Part shown: piece after piece, positions 35,687-49,401 of the stretch
Position numbering within the stretch: the stretch's first letter is position 1
Layout of the letters: each line of letters starts with the position of its first letter
Assembly: GCA_034440635.1 (NCBI GenBank)
Contig: JAOTON010001713.1
Span: forward strand, 806,001 to 870,000
Direction: 5' to 3'
Source: Lepas anatifera
Taxonomy: Eukaryota; Arthropoda; Thecostraca; Lepadidae
Length of the DNA stretch: 64,000 nucleotides
Notes under the pieces: model-generated
The model's input: only the letters and a program-made list of their open reading frames with translations
What the model was told of the DNA's origin: nothing
Databases searched by the model: none
Position numbers and translations under genes: made by a program

Positions 35687-35920
35687 CATAACTCGGTAAC
35701 AAATAGGCTGAATTGGGTGAAAATCTGCAAGTATAGGTGAAATACCGTCGGAAAACCCATCATATTTTATATTGTATCTCCTTTCTTCTCGTCATGCCCA
35801 GTCTTTGCTTAACAAAACAAACCTTATGCGTGTGTTTATTTCTTTGATGATATGAACCGAGGGCAAGCGTGGTGCAGTATGCAGAGACATGCTAATTTAG
35901 GAAAACATGGGCCAAACAAG
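35687..35920 (-). repeat. Truncated T module between two arrays
   Basis: T is intact to AAACATGGGCC (35912), where other copies continue CTAGACAGGGG. Here eight unrelated bases lead straight into satellite. It looks like a recombination breakpoint. Confidence 0.8.
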
Positions 35921-37733
35921 AAGTTCGAGCATAGGCGGATCCAGGACATCAGTACGGGGGTGGGGCTAAGAAGCTCGAGCATAGGCGGATCCAGGACATC
36001 AGTGCGGGGGTGAGGCTCCGGAGCTCCAGTAAAGGCGGATCCAGGACATCAATACGGGGGTGGGGCTAAGGGGCTGGAGAATAGGCGGATCCAGGACATA
36101 AGTATGGGTGTGGGGCTAAGGAGCTCAAGCAGAGGCGGATCCAGGACATCAGTACGGGGGTGGGGCTAAGGAGCTGGAGCATAGGGGGATCCAGGACATA
36201 AGTATGGGTGTAGGGTTAAGGAGCTCGAGCAGAGGCGGATCCAGGACATCAGTACGGGGGTGGGGCTAAGGGGCTCGAGTATAGGCGGATTAAGGACATC
36301 AGCACGGGGGTAGGGGCTAAAGAGTTCGAGCATAGGCGGATCCAGGATATCAGTACGAGTGTGGGGCTAAGGAGCTCGAGCATAATCGGATTCAGAACAT
36401 CAGTACGGGGGTGGGGCTCGGGAGCTCGAGCATAGGTGAATCCAGGACATCAGTAGAGGGTTGGGGCTGAGCATAGGCGGTTCCAGGGCAATGCAGAGGT
36501 GGGGCTAAGGAGCTCGAGCAGAGGCGGATCCAGGACATCAGTACGGGGGTGGGGCTAAGTGGCTCGAGTATAGGCGAATCAAGGACATCAGTACGGGGGT
36601 GGGGCTAAGGAGCCCGAGCATAAGCGGATCCAGGACATCAGCACGGGGGTGAGGTTAAGGAGCTGGAGCATAGGCGGATCCAGGACATAAGTATGGGTGT
36701 GGGGCTAAGGAGCTCGAGCAGAGGCGGATCCAGGTCATCAGTACGGGGGTGGGGCCAAGGAGCTCGAGCAGAGGCGGATCCAGGACATCAGTACGGGGGT
36801 GGGGCTAAGGAGATCGAGCATAGGCGGATCCAGGACATCTGTACGGGGATGGGGCTAAGGAGCTGGAGCATAGGCGGATCCAGGACATAAGTAAGGGTGT
36901 GGGGCTAAGGAGATCGAGCATAGGCGGATCCAGGACATCTGTACGGGGATGGGGCTAAGGAGCTGGAGCATAGGCGGATCCAGGACATAAGTAAGGGTGT
37001 GGGGCTAAGGAGCTCGAACAGAGGCGGATCCAGGACATCAGTACGGGGGTGGGGCTAAGGGCCTCGAGTATAGTCGGATCAAGGACATCAGTACGGGGGT
37101 GGGGCTAAGGAGCTCGAGCATAAGCGGAGCCAGGATATCAGTACGGGAGTAGAGGCTAAGGAGTTTGAGCATAGGCGGATCCAGCATATCGGTACGGGGA
37201 TTGGGCTAAGGAGATCCAGCATAGGCGGATCCAGGACATCTGTACGGAGGTCAGGCTAAGGAGCTGGAGCATAGGCGGATCCAGGACATCAGTATGGGTG
37301 TCGGGCTAAGGAGCTCGAGCAGAGGAGGATCCAGGACATCAGTACGGGGCTGGGGTAAGAGGCTCGAGTATAGGCGGATCAAAGACATCAGTACGGAGGT
37401 GGGGCTAAGGAGCTCGAGCATAAGCGGATCCAGGACATCAAGGGGCTAAAGAGTTAAAATAGGTAGGGGCTAAAGAGTTAAAACATAAGCGGATTCAGGA
37501 CATCAGTACGTGGGTGGGGCTCGGGAGCTCGAGCATAGGCAGATCCAGGACATCAGTAGGGGTAGGGGCTAAGGAGTTCAAGCATAGGCGGATCCAGGGC
37601 AGTATAGAGGTGGGGCTACGGAGTTCGAGCATAGGCAGATCCAGGACATATGTAAGGGGGTGGGGTAAGGAGCTCGAGCATAGGCGGATCCAGGACATCA
37701 GTTCGGTAGTGGGTCTGATGTCTCGAGCTGGGG
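35921..37733 (-). repeat. 50-bp satellite array S8
   Basis: About 36 monomers. A ~100-bp two-monomer unit near 36800-37010 is repeated almost exactly. Confidence 0.96.
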
Positions 37734-39236
37734 CATAACTCGGTAACAAATAGGCTGAATTGGGTGAAAATCTGCAGGTATAGGTGAAATACCGTCGGAA
37801 AACCCATCATATTTTATATCGTATCTCCTTTCTTCTCGTCATGCCCAGACTTTGCTTAACAAAACAAACATTATGCGTGTGTTTATTTCTTTGATGATAC
37901 GAACAGAGGGCAGGCGTGGTGCAGTATGCAGAGACATGCTAATTTAGGAAAACATGGGCCTAGACAGGGGATTGAATGGAGCCATAATGAGAACACAAAA
38001 CCTAAAACTCCAACATTGCGTTGTTATAAGTATCAAACTGCTGAAAAAGTTCGCCTGTCAATCGAACTGTTTGGCTAACGTACATTGTCACCGGCTTCTC
38101 CTGCGCCAGAGCGGCACCTGCCGAGGCCGCAGGCCGAGGTTGTTGTTGTTGGCGTCTGTCAGTCCTGAGAATTGATGTCAGAGCTCTGGAATTTTGTAGG
38201 GTGATAGCCCTTCTGCTCCAGACACCCAAACTGAAGCCCCGAGTTGAAATCCAAAATAGTTTTTGAAAAATTTTGGCTCAAACTTTTTCTGTTTTATATT
38301 TTTCTAATTTTTACTTCTTAACCTAGGAACTTAAAACTTATGTCCTTTTCGAAAGATAACAAAAGCCAGCTAGGGAAAACGAATTGAGCTGATCCGACAA
38401 TATTTGTTGCGCGAAAACGCGGCATTTCTTACGCGAGCAAAAAACCTGCTAAAAGTTGATGGCCGACTTGTGCGCTCGAAATGTCAGAAGACAGGCCTCA
38501 GTTACCTGAAAGACAGTTACCTAAGGGTAGCTAGGAAAATTTTGTAGTGCTTAGGCATAGTTTTGAGTGCAAAACGCAAATATTTGACCTACTTTTTACA
38601 GTTCTTCCGGAAGACTGAATTTTGGTTCATTTCATTTCAACGTTAATATCTCACAATCTAATTGACCGATTTGAGTTTTCATTTCAAATAATGAAAGAAC
38701 ATTGCTTCTGCCTGATAATATTTGGAGATGGAAATTGTGAATGTGAAATTCATTGTTTTATAGGCATAAATAGAAATTGAGTAAAAAAAATTTATTTGCA
38801 TCTTCCTGGTTCCAAGCTCATGTCACTCACAAACTCAGAACTGACATGGCTGAATAGGGAAGTTACTTGCGGTCATTTCGCTCACTTATACTACCCACCT
38901 ATCTCTAATGGCTTTCGAGTAAGTAGTCCAAAATGTATTACAAGATGCTAAATTTCACGGACCACCATTGCCTCTCACCATGGTTTCAAGTCCTTAAAAT
39001 GGATGGAAGTGGAAGAAATTTTGCGTGAAGCTAGCTAAGGATCCTAGCTCGACGATACAAGTAATTTCAGCCCAAAAGAATGCTTGGTTCGTCTTCTAGA
39101 AGCACATTTTTATCGTGCCTTTTAGGGACAAGCACAGCACCCGGCGCCAGTGGCCCGGCATATTCGGCGGATTTGTACCAGCCAGTGACCTCCTCACGGG
39201 TCACAGCTGTTCAGCTAGTGGGAGGGTGAGTGGTAT
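37734..39236 (-). repeat. T-A2 composite module (copy 2) and SINE flank
   Basis: T to 38139, GTT run, A2 to ~39130, then the flank containing GGTCACAGCTGTTCAGCTAG that precedes each SINE copy. Inverse of 18229-19905 without the hairpin cassettes. Confidence 0.83.
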
Positions 39237-39465
39237 GGCACGGTGGTCTAGTGGTTAGAGGCCCTGTCTCTTGATCAGGTAGGTCCGGTTCGAATCCGGG
39301 GGTGACCACGTAATCTTTATTGGTTATTTCAAAGAAAAGAATGATAAAACTGACTTGCATGCTTATGAAGAGATACATTAAGAACGAAATATGGTTTGCT
39401 TTCAGCACATTGTCATGCGGCTCTCCTGCGCCGGTGGGGCGTTAGCCCAGGCCGCAGGCCGAGGT
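39237..39465 (+). mobile_element. tRNA-headed SINE with GTT-repeat tail (copy 2)
   Basis: tRNA-like head 39237-39308: A-box region TGGTCTAGTGGTTAGAGG, B box GGTTCGAATCC, and a T-arm stem CCGG/CCGG. The body runs to ~39410, then the tail CTCCTGCGCCGG and GCCGCAGGCCGAGG. The acceptor ends do not pair. Confidence 0.8.
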
Positions 39466-40505
39466 TGTCAGAAGCCGGTGACGAACGAGGTAAGAAACGG
39501 CTTCTATTCTGACAGTTTTTCCGGTCTCGTCGTTGTCTGTTATTGTTGTTGTCTGTTCTGAGCGCTGGTATCAGAGACCTAAAACTTTTCTGGATAGAAG
39601 GCACTTCCAAATGAATAAGCACCACGGTTGTCAATTTCCAAAATTTTCAAAATTTTACCTAGAATTTTGCATTATGTGATTTTTAACTTTTATTTTTCTA
39701 TTTTTTGCTAATTCATCTAGACTCTTCAAACTTGCACCTTTTACATCAGGGAAATTTGTAGTTCACACAAAAAGTTTGAAAGAAAAAGTTTTAAATTTAA
39801 GTCTCTAAATTAACTTTTAAACTTTGCACCCTAAATTTGACATAAAACTCATGGTCTAAACTATAGGCTCGAAATATCTGAAGCTACGGCAGTTCAAGTT
39901 CTAAGTCAAATATCCACTTATAGGCCTGTTTGTGCAGTTCTGCACAAACACAAAAACAAAATGAAAACGGAAATTTGAGGGTCCTTTTTCGCCTATTCTG
40001 TGAACGTCTGTATTTCCCAAAATATCATTCAAACCCTTATATCTTCGGATCTAATGAATAAAATTTAGTTTCCATTTCAGATAATAAAAGAGAATAGCCT
40101 CCCTTATTATATATTTAGAGATAAAAACTTTCAGACTGAAACTTTTTTATTTTATAGGCAAAAATAAAATATAAGTTTTAAAAATTTTTATTCTCAGCCC
40201 CCTGGTTTCCAGACCATGATAGCTACGGTATTGAACTTAACACGGCTGGATAGAAAACTTCGTTGCCGTCATTTTTCTCACTCATACCCCCCACTTATCT
40301 CTTACGGCTTCCGCGCTAACAGCCGTAAAATACATTTCGCGGTGGTAATTTTATCGGTTCATTTTTGCTTCACACCAGGATTTCGAATGGTTAATAAAGA
40401 TGGAAGTGGGTGAAATTCGGCAAAAAGCTAGATCGAAGACATATCTTGCCATCGCAGCAGGCTGCATATCATAGCAACAACAGTGTACCTTTAATTAAAT
40501 GTAAT
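39466..40505 (-). repeat. Hairpin cassette and A module (copy 8)
   Basis: A type-1 hairpin cassette (39468-39520) and TTG run, then A to ~40505. The frame from ATG 40216 is open for 65 codons. Confidence 0.82.
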
Positions 40506-41895
40506 ACACAATGTTCGCTGTAATAACGGTATTTTCGCTCTCATTCACTGCAGACTTTACTGCGCATGCGGACTGGGACTTAGGGTAACCACAGCTAGCT
40601 CGGTAAGAAATAGGCTGAATTGTGTGAAGTTCTCCGGGTATAGGTGAAATATGGTCGGCAAACCCATACTATTTTATATTGTATCTCCTTTCTTCTGGCC
40701 ATACCCAGTCATTACTTAACAAACCAAAATTTATACGTGTGTTTATTTATGTGATGACATGAACAGAGGGCAAACGTGGCGCAGTGTGCAGAAACATGTT
40801 AGTTTAGGAAAACAAGGGCTTAAACATGGGATCGAATGCAGTCATAATGAGAACACAAGACCTCAAGTCCCACCATCGCGTTAGTATATGTATCATACTG
40901 CTGAAAACACTCGCCTGTCAATCGAACTATTTGCCTAACGTACATTGTCACCGGCTTCTCCTGCGCCGGAGCGGCACCTGCCGAGGCCGCAGGCCGAGGT
41001 TGTTGTTGTTGTTGTTGTCTGTTCTGAGCGCTGGTATCAGAGACCTAAAACTTTTGTGGATAGAAGGCACTTCCAAATGAATAAGCACCACGGTTGTCAA
41101 TTTTCAAAATTTTCAAAATTTTGCCCACAGTTTTGCATTATGTGATTTTTAACTTTTATTTTTTTCTTTTTTGCTAATTCATCTAGACTCTTCAATTTTG
41201 CACCCTTTTACATCAGGGAAATTTGTAGTTCACACAAAAAGCTGGAAAGAAAAAGCTTTAAATTTAGGGCTCTAAATTACCTTTTAAACTTTGCACCCTA
41301 AAATTGGCATAAAACTCATGGTCCAAACTACAGGCTCGAAATATCTGAAGCTACAGCAGTTCAGGTTCTGAGTCAAATATCAACTTAAAGGCCGGTTTGT
41401 GCAGTACTGCACAATCACAGAAACAAAACAAAAACGGAAATTTAAGGGTCCTTTTTGGCCCATTCCGTGAAGGTCTGCATTTCCCAAAATATCATTCAAA
41501 CGCTTATATCTTCTGATCTAAATGATAAAAATTAGTTCCCATTTCAGATAATAAGAGAGAATAGCCTCCTTTATTATATATTTAGAGATAAAATTTTTCA
41601 GACTGAAACTTTTTATTTTATAGGCAAAAATAAAATATAAGTTTTTAAAATTTTTATTCTCAGCCCCCTGGTTTCCAGACCATGATAGCTACGGTATTGA
41701 ACTTAACACAACTGGATAGAAAACTTTGTTGCCGTCATTTTTCTCACTCATACCCCCCACTTATCTCTTACGGCTTCCGCGCTATAAGCCGTAAAGTACA
41801 TTTCAAAGTGGTAATTTTATCAGTTCATTTTTGATTAACACCGGAGTTTGGGGTGGTTAGAGTCATTGGAGGGAAATAAAATTTTGCATGCAGCT
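40506..41895 (-). repeat. B remnant, diverged T and A module (copy 9)
   Basis: A short B remnant with CTGCGCATGCGGACTGG (~40560), T ending at 40999, GTT run, then A to ~41895. Together with M it matches 50999-53034 at a constant 10401-bp offset. Confidence 0.8.
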
Positions 41896-42630
41896 AGGTA
41901 AGAGAAATATGTCGACATTCCATCTGCAAAGATATCAATGAAACACCAAGTTACCTTTACAAACATGCCGCTTCTCCACGCATCGTTGTAGCAAATCACC
42001 ACGCGTCACCCCTGCGTCCACGCCGCGGCAACGCCGGCGATCGGAGCGGCCGTTTCTGTTTATTTATGGTCTGGTAAAAAAGTACCCAATACTACCCATA
42101 ATAAATCACAAGTTATTAGAGTACCGTAAAAGTCCGAGTTTACAATAAGAGTATCGTGTTTCTGTTTTTGGACCATGGGTGGATCCAGGGAATAAGTAGG
42201 CTCGGTGCCCCCCACCCTTCTCCCCCATCCCCTCCCCCAACCCCCAATTGACCATCGGCGCCCTCTGAAATTGTAAAGACACGCCTCTCAAGGTCGATGA
42301 CGCTCCCTGAAATGTCGCTTCCCATACGCGGATCCAGGATTGCCTATCGGGAATGAGGTGGAGGGGAAATTTCCTGGTGGGCGCTATCTACACCAGGGAC
42401 GCCACTTTTGGCCGGAAAATCTATCAAGTATGCGCTAAAATCTATCAGTAGACCCCGATACCTGCATCTCGGAGAAAACGACATTTCAGGGGGTGCCATC
42501 GAACTTTCCAGGGGTTTCCCGGACAATTTCAGGGGGCGCTAAGATTCTATGGGGGCATCTATCCCCTTTCCCCCTTGGATCCGCCTATGTCGTTTCAGGG
42601 GGGGCACGGAGGTGGGGTCGTTACGGGTGT
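41896..42630 (-). repeat. M module (copy 3)
   Basis: Core 42323-42599, ends CATACGCGGATCCAGG and GATCCGCCTATG. Inverse orientation of 16353-17069. No transposase frame. Confidence 0.78.
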
Positions 42631-44754
42631 GAGGGTAAGGAGCTCGAGCATAAGCGGATCCAGGACATCAGCATGGGGGTAGGGGCATAGGCAGACCCAG
42701 GACATCAGTACGAGGGTGGGGCTAGGGAGTTAGAGCATAGTCGGATCCAGGACATCGGTACGAGGGTCGGGCTATAGAGTTAGAGCGTAGGCGGATCCAG
42801 AACATCGGTACGAGGGTCGGGATAGGGAGTTAGAGCATAGGCGGATCCAGGGCATTAGTAAGGGGATGGGGCTAAGCAGCTGAGCATTGGCGGATTCAGG
42901 ACATCAGTACGGGGTGAGACTCGGGAGTTCCAGCATAGGCGGATCTAGGACATCAGTAGGGGGTAGGGGCTACGGAGTTCGAGCATAGGCGGATCCAGGA
43001 TATTAGTACGGGGATGGGGCTAAGGAGATCGAGCATAGGCGGATCTAGGACATCTGTACGGGGGTGGAGATAAGGAGCTCGAGCATTGGCTGATCCAGGA
43101 CATCAGTATGGGTGTGGGGCTAAGGAGCTCGAGCAGAGGCGGATCTAGGACATCAGTACGGCGGTGGGGCTAAAGGGCTTGAGTATAGGCGGATCAAGGA
43201 CATCAGTACGGGGGTGAGGCTAAGGAGCTCGAGCATAAGCGGATCCAGGACATCAGAACGTGGGTAGGGGCTAAAGAGTTCGAGCATAGGTGGATCCAGG
43301 ACATCAGTACGGGGGTGGGGCTAAGAAGCTCGAGCATAAGCGGATTCAGCTGATCAGTACGGGGGTGGGGCTCGGGAGCTCGAGCATAGGCGGATCTAGG
43401 ACATCAGTACGGTGGTGGGGCTCGGGCGTTCCAGCATAGGCGGATCCAGGAGATTAGTAGGGTGGTAGGGGCTAAAGAGTTCGAGTATAGGCGAATCCAG
43501 GGCAGTACGGAGGTGGGGCTATGCAGTTCGAGCATAGGCAGATCCAAAACATTAGTTCGGGGGTGGGGCTAAGGAGCTCGAGCATAGGCGGATCCAGGAC
43601 ATCAGTGCAGGGGTGTGGCTCCGGAGCTCGAGTAAAGGCGGATCCAGGACATCAGTGGGCGGGGGGAGGGTAGGGGCTACGGAGTTCGAGCATAGGCGGA
43701 TCCAACACATCAGTAAGAAGGTGGGTAAGGAGCTCTAGCATAGGCGGATCCAGGACATCAGTAGCGGGTAGGGGCTAAGGAGTTCGAGCATAGGCGGATC
43801 TAGGACATCTGTACGGGGGTGGAGATAAGGAGCTCGAGCATAGGCTGATCCAGGACATCAGTATGGGTGTGGGGCTAAGGAGCTCGAGCAGAGGCGGATC
43901 TAGGACATCAGTACGGCGGTGGGGCTAAAGGGTTCGAGTATAGGCGGATAAAGGACATCAGTACAGAGGTGGGGCTAAAGAGCTCAAGCATAAGCGGATC
44001 CAGGACATCAGCACAGGGGTAGGGGCTAAAGAGTTCAAGCATAGGCGGATCCAGGACATCAGTACGGGGGTGGGGCTAAGGAGCTCGAGCATAAGCGGAG
44101 CCAGGATATCAGTACGGGGGTAGAGGCTAAGGAGTTTGAGCATAGGCGGATCCAGCATATTGGTACGGTTATTGCGCTAAGGAGATCCAGCATAGGCGAA
44201 TCCAGGACATCTGTACGGAGGTGGGGCTAAGGAGCTCGAGCATAGGCGGATCCAGGACATCAGTATGGGTGTCGGGCTAAGGAGCTCGAGCAGAGGCGGA
44301 TCCAAAACATCAGTACGGGGCTGGGGTAAGAGGCTCGAGTATAAGCGGATCAAAGACATCAGTACGGGGGTGGGGCTAAGAAGCTCGAGCATAAGCGGAT
44401 CCAGGACATCAAGGGGCTAAAGAGTTAAAACAGGTAGGGGCTAAAGAGTTAAAATATAAGCGGATCCAGGACATCAGTACGGGGGTGGGGCTAAGGAGCT
44501 CGAGCATAAGCGGATTCAGGACATCAGTACGTGGGTGGAGCTCGGGAGCTTGAGCATAGGCGGATCCAGAACATCCGTAGGGGTAGGGGCTAAGGAGTTC
44601 AAGCATAGGCGGATCCAGGGCAGTATAGAGGTGGGGCCACGGAGTTCGAGCTTAGGCAGATCCAGGACATCAGTACGGCGTTGGGGTAAGGAACTCGAGC
44701 ATAGGCGGATCCAGGACATCAGTTCGGTGGTGGGGCTGAGGTCTCGAGCTGGGG
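42631..44754 (-). repeat. 50-bp satellite array S9
   Basis: About 42 monomers. Its variant order matches S11. Near 44175 it holds GCGCTAAGGAGATCCAGC, the empty counterpart of the site where the LINE at 54899 inserted. Confidence 0.96.
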
Positions 44755-46264
44755 CATAACTCGGTAACAAATAGGCTGAATTGGGTGAAAATCTGCAGGT
44801 ATAGGTGAAATACCGTCGGAAAACCCATCATATTTTATATTGTATCTCCTTTCTTCTCGTCATGCCCAGTCTTTGCTTAACAAAACAAACATTATGCGTG
44901 TGTTTATTTCTTTTATGATATGAACCGAGGGCAAGCGTGGTGCAGTATGCAGAGACATGCTAATTTAGGAAAACATGGGCCTAGACAGGGGATTGAATGG
45001 AGCCATAATGAGAACACAAAACCTAAAACTCCAACATTGCGTTGGTATAATTATCAAACTGCTGGAAAACTCGCCTGTCAATCGAACTGTTTGGCTAACG
45101 TACATTGTCACCGGCTTGTCCTGCGCCAGAGCGGCACCTGCCGAGGCCGCAGGCCGAGGTAGTAGTAGTAGTTGTTGTCTGTTCTGAGGACTAGTATCAG
45201 ATACTTGAAACTTGCAGGGATGAAAGGCAGGAACCCATAAAAAATCCCGACGGCTGTAGATTTTCGAATTTTGCAAAAATTTTTCCAAAATTTTGGATTA
45301 TATTTTTATAAACTTTTATTTTTCTATTTTTCTATTTTTAGTCTACAGCTCTCACACTTACACTCTTTTACACACGGTCAATTACCAGTTGTTGCTTAAA
45401 GTTTGAAGCGAAAAATCCAAATTTGTACTTCCAAAATGATTTTTTGAAACTTTTACCTCCAACTTGTAGTGAAATGCATTACCAAAGTTATAAGTTCGAA
45501 ATATCTGAAGATATGATGCTAGGTGCTCCAAACTGGATTTTTACAGACAGAATGGACTGTGCATTACTGCATAGACACTAAACGGAACCAAAAGCATAAT
45601 TTTGAAGGTCAGTTTTGGCCCTTTTTCCAAAACATTGCAATTATCGCCTAAAACTTTAAAACCATGTAACTTTCAAAATTCTGGACATTTTTGAATGCAG
45701 TGTTCTTTGTTGAGATCGGTATTGTCATTACAACAGCATATTCTAAATGCAAGTTTCTGAGTTAATGGGAAATATTTTTCTGCAAAAAATACAATACTTT
45801 TTTGTTTTTTTTGGGAATTTAGGACTACATATTTCCAAATTTTCTTTTCGAAATTGGTACCAAAAAAGCCTGGCTCAAGTTCTACAACCGTCTGCCTGAT
45901 CATACCCGCTCGTCTCCCTTAGGTTTTGAGCTATATGATGGTAAAGACTGAATTTGATGCGGTTTTTATAGATTGTAATAGATTGATCACGCGATAAAGT
46001 GCCTTTATACCCAGCTGAGATATATGGCTCTTTCTAAACTTTTAGTATGGGAAATTATGAGCTCTGGCATTTTTGTTTCATGACGTTCCGATGACTAGTT
46101 CGCCACTGAGGGGCAAAATACTTCGGTCCCGTTTTTCCCGCAGCAGTAGTGACGTCATTCTGCCCTTCTTGCATGGACCTTCTGTGCTGCGGCAGTAGGC
46201 TGCAGCCGGTAAATGCGTGCGAGAAAGGCATAACATTTTTATCCGAGTGCATACAGCGGGTGGC
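44755..46264 (-). repeat. T-A3 composite module (copy 3)
   Basis: T to 45159, GTAGTAGTAG run, A3 to 46264. Inverse of 3660-5205. Confidence 0.84.
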
Positions 46265-47285
46265 TAGCCGGTCGGGGCGGACGGGAACCTGACTAGAAGG
46301 CAGAGGGTGCCGAGGTGTCTTTAGAGATCCGAGGAAGTGAGCAGTGAGGCCCTCAGGTATCTAGGGAACGGTAGCAGGGTCCAGAGGCGTTATGAGATAG
46401 CTCATGGGAAAATTTCGGACGGGGGAGCAGTTAGGATGGGGGGCTGGTACGGGACTGGAGCCTTCCCCGCCATTGCCTCGGAACAGCTTCTGTGTTTGTA
46501 TTAATCATAGATATTCTGACAATGGGGGAGTTCAGCCCCAAGTTCCGCTCATTGTATCTACCACCATTTAAATAGCCACCATGTATGTATATAAGCATAT
46601 GAAAGATTGAAGATTTCGTTGCACTCCGTACCAAATTACCGAACAATATCAATGAGAAGCAATCGACCATGCAGATTTCGAATGTGGTATTTAGGTTAAC
46701 AAAAGGTCACTGCGCATGCGCACTGGAACTAATGGTAACAGAGGCTATCTCGGCAACCTAAGGGTCGATTTTCTTGAAATTTTGTGAACAGAAAATATCA
46801 CGAAATGTAAGTAAAAAACGTCATTGAAGCTGCACTGCTCTGCGCATGCGCAGCAGAAAATATGAAAAAAGGCCTGAAAGGCGAGGATATTTCAGAGGAA
46901 GACATGAACAGAGGGAAAGCCAACGTGCTTAAAGTTTAGCATGAGTGTTTTGTCACTTTTGCTAACAACAAAGGTCAGTGCGCATGCGCATTAGAACTTA
47001 TGGTCATGGAGGCTATCACGGGAGCCAATAGACCGATTTCGCTCAAATTTTTGCGAGTAAAAGCAGAATAGCATCTGCTAATCCTAATTGATGGCATTAT
47101 GACACTGCACTATTATGCGCATGTGCAGTAGGAATTCTAAGGAATAATAGGCTATAAGGGATCATTTAGACCAGGAGACAAACAAACGGCATATTGTCAT
47201 GCTTCAGTCAACTATAACGGTATCTTTGCTATCAATCACTGCAGACGTTACTGCGCATGCGGACTGGGAGTTAGGGTAACCGAAG
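46265..47285 (-). repeat. C and B modules (inverted copy)
   Basis: C to ~46620, then B with GCGCATGCGC palindromes near 46712, 46842 and 46980. It is uninterrupted where copy 2 carries the LINE fragment, a further empty-site reference. Confidence 0.83.
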
Positions 47286-48745
47286 CTAACTCGTTAATAA
47301 CTTGGCTGAATTGGGTGAAAATCTGCAGGTATAGGTGAAATACGGTCGGCAAACCCATCATATTTTTATAATGTATCTCCTTTCTTCTGGTCATGCCCAG
47401 TCTTTACTCAACAAAACAACCATTATACGTGTGTTTATCTATGTGATGACATGAACAGAGGGCAAACGTGACGCAATGTGCAGAGACATGCTAATGTAGG
47501 AAAACATGGGCATATAAAGGGGATTGAATGGAGCCATAATGAGAACACAAAACCTAAAACTCCAACATTGCGTTGTTATAAGTATCAAACTGCTGAAAAC
47601 ACTCGCCTGTCAATCGAACCGTTTGCCTAACGTACATTGTCACCGGCTTTTCCTTCACCGGAGCGGCACCTGCCGAGGCCACAGGCCGAGGTTGTTAGAA
47701 GCCGGTGACGAACGAAGTAAGAAACGGCTTCTATTCTGACAGTTTTTCCGGTCTCGTCGTCGTTGTCTTGTTGTTGTTGTTGTTGTCTGTTCTGAGCGCT
47801 GGTATCAGAGACCTAAAACTTTTGTGGATAGAAGGCACTTCCAAATGAATAAGCACCACGGTTGTCAATTTTCAAAATTTTCAAAATTTTGCCCAGAATT
47901 TTGCATTATGTGATTTTTAACTTTTATTTTTCTATTTTTTGCTAATTCATCTAGACTCTTCAAACTTGCACCCTTTTACATCAGGGAAATTTGTAGTTCA
48001 CACAAAAAGTTGGAAAGAAAAAGGTTTAAATTTAAGGCTCTAAATTAGCTTTTAAACTTTGCACCCTAAATTTGGGATAAAACTCATGGTCTAAACTCCA
48101 GGCTCGAAATATCTGAAGCTACAGCAGTTCAGGTTCTGATTCAAATACCAACTTAAAGGCCAGTTTGTGCAGTACTGCACAAACACAGAAACAAAAAAAA
48201 ACGGAAATTTAAGGGTCCTTTTTGGCCCATTCTGCGAAGGTCTGCATTTCCCAAAATATCAGTCAAACCCCTATATCTTCCGATCTAATTAATAAAAATT
48301 AGTTCCCATTTCAGATAATAAAAGAGATTAGCCTCCTTTATTATATATTTAGAGATAAAAACTTTCAGACTGAAACTTTTTATTTTAGAGGCAAAAATAA
48401 AATATAAGTTTTTAAAATTTTTAGTCTCAGCCCCCTGGTTTCCAGACCATGATAGCTACGGTATTGAACTTAACACGGCTGGATAGAAAACTTCGTTGAC
48501 GTCATTTTTCTCACCCATACCCCCCACTTAGCTCCTACGGCTTCCGCGCTAACAGCCGTAAAATACATTTCAAAGTGGTAATTTTATCGGTTCATTTTTG
48601 CTTCACACCAGGACTTCGAATGGTTAATATAGATGGAAGTGGATGAAATTCGGCAAAAAGCTAGTTCAAAGACATATCTTGCCATTGCAACAGGTTGCAT
48701 ATCATTGCAACAACAGTGTACCTTTAATTAAATGTAATACACAAT
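47286..48745 (-). repeat. T-A composite module (copy 10)
   Basis: T to 47691, type-1 hairpin cassette, GTT run, A to ~48745. Perfect 22-bp palindrome at 48163-48184. Confidence 0.83.
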
Positions 48746-49401
48746 GCTAGTATGTTTCCCGCTCTAAAACTCACCCCGCCGTTCGGCCGTACCGTCACTG
48801 CGGGCGGCGCACTGGTAGCTGCTATGCGAGACAGATGCCATAGCATGCTATAGACCAGCGCGAATGCCCGGTAGTGGCAGGGTAGTCTGTCTCGTTTCGG
48901 CTCCTCTACTCGTGCGGCGGGCGCCTTGTCTATTAGATATTCATATCAGTCGGACGGCCGGGTGGCGGCCGTGCGGTAGGGTCCCGCTCGCTGCGGCAAT
49001 TTGCGACGAATAAAAAACAAAATGGTGGTCAGCAACTGGTTTGCTTGTTTGGCTTGTTGTGTTTTGTTTCTTTATGTGTGTCCAAATCTTACTGTGTATG
49101 TGTGTGATAGGTCCGGTAAAAGTGATGTGTTTTATGAGAGAGATAAGAGAGGCCCCACCACTTAAGCCTTCGGGCTTTTGCGTCAATCTATTTGTTATAC
49201 CTGTCATATTGTTTCTGTCCAATAAAAGTTTATCATCTATCTATCTATCTACCCACTAGTTAATGCATCCTCTAACCATAGGTAACACTGGCCAAACGAT
49301 CCACCGTTACACACCATTTCTTTCCCAGCCGAATAAACATCTTTGTGGTGATACCATGACACGTGACTCCTTGCACTCCCTGCTTAAATTAACTTAATAA
49401 G
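48746..49401 (-). repeat. G module plus linker (inverted copy)
   Basis: On + the order is GC-rich block, CCAATAAAAG, ATCT run, then the linker ending TTAATAAG next to the array terminus. In this orientation the polyadenylation-like AATAAA reads on +. Confidence 0.85.

Noticed and set aside
39237..39308. A functional tRNA gene (anticodon-like CTT).
   Set aside because: The A and B boxes and T arm are good, but the acceptor ends do not pair, and the unit is followed by a SINE body and GTT tail in three repeated copies.
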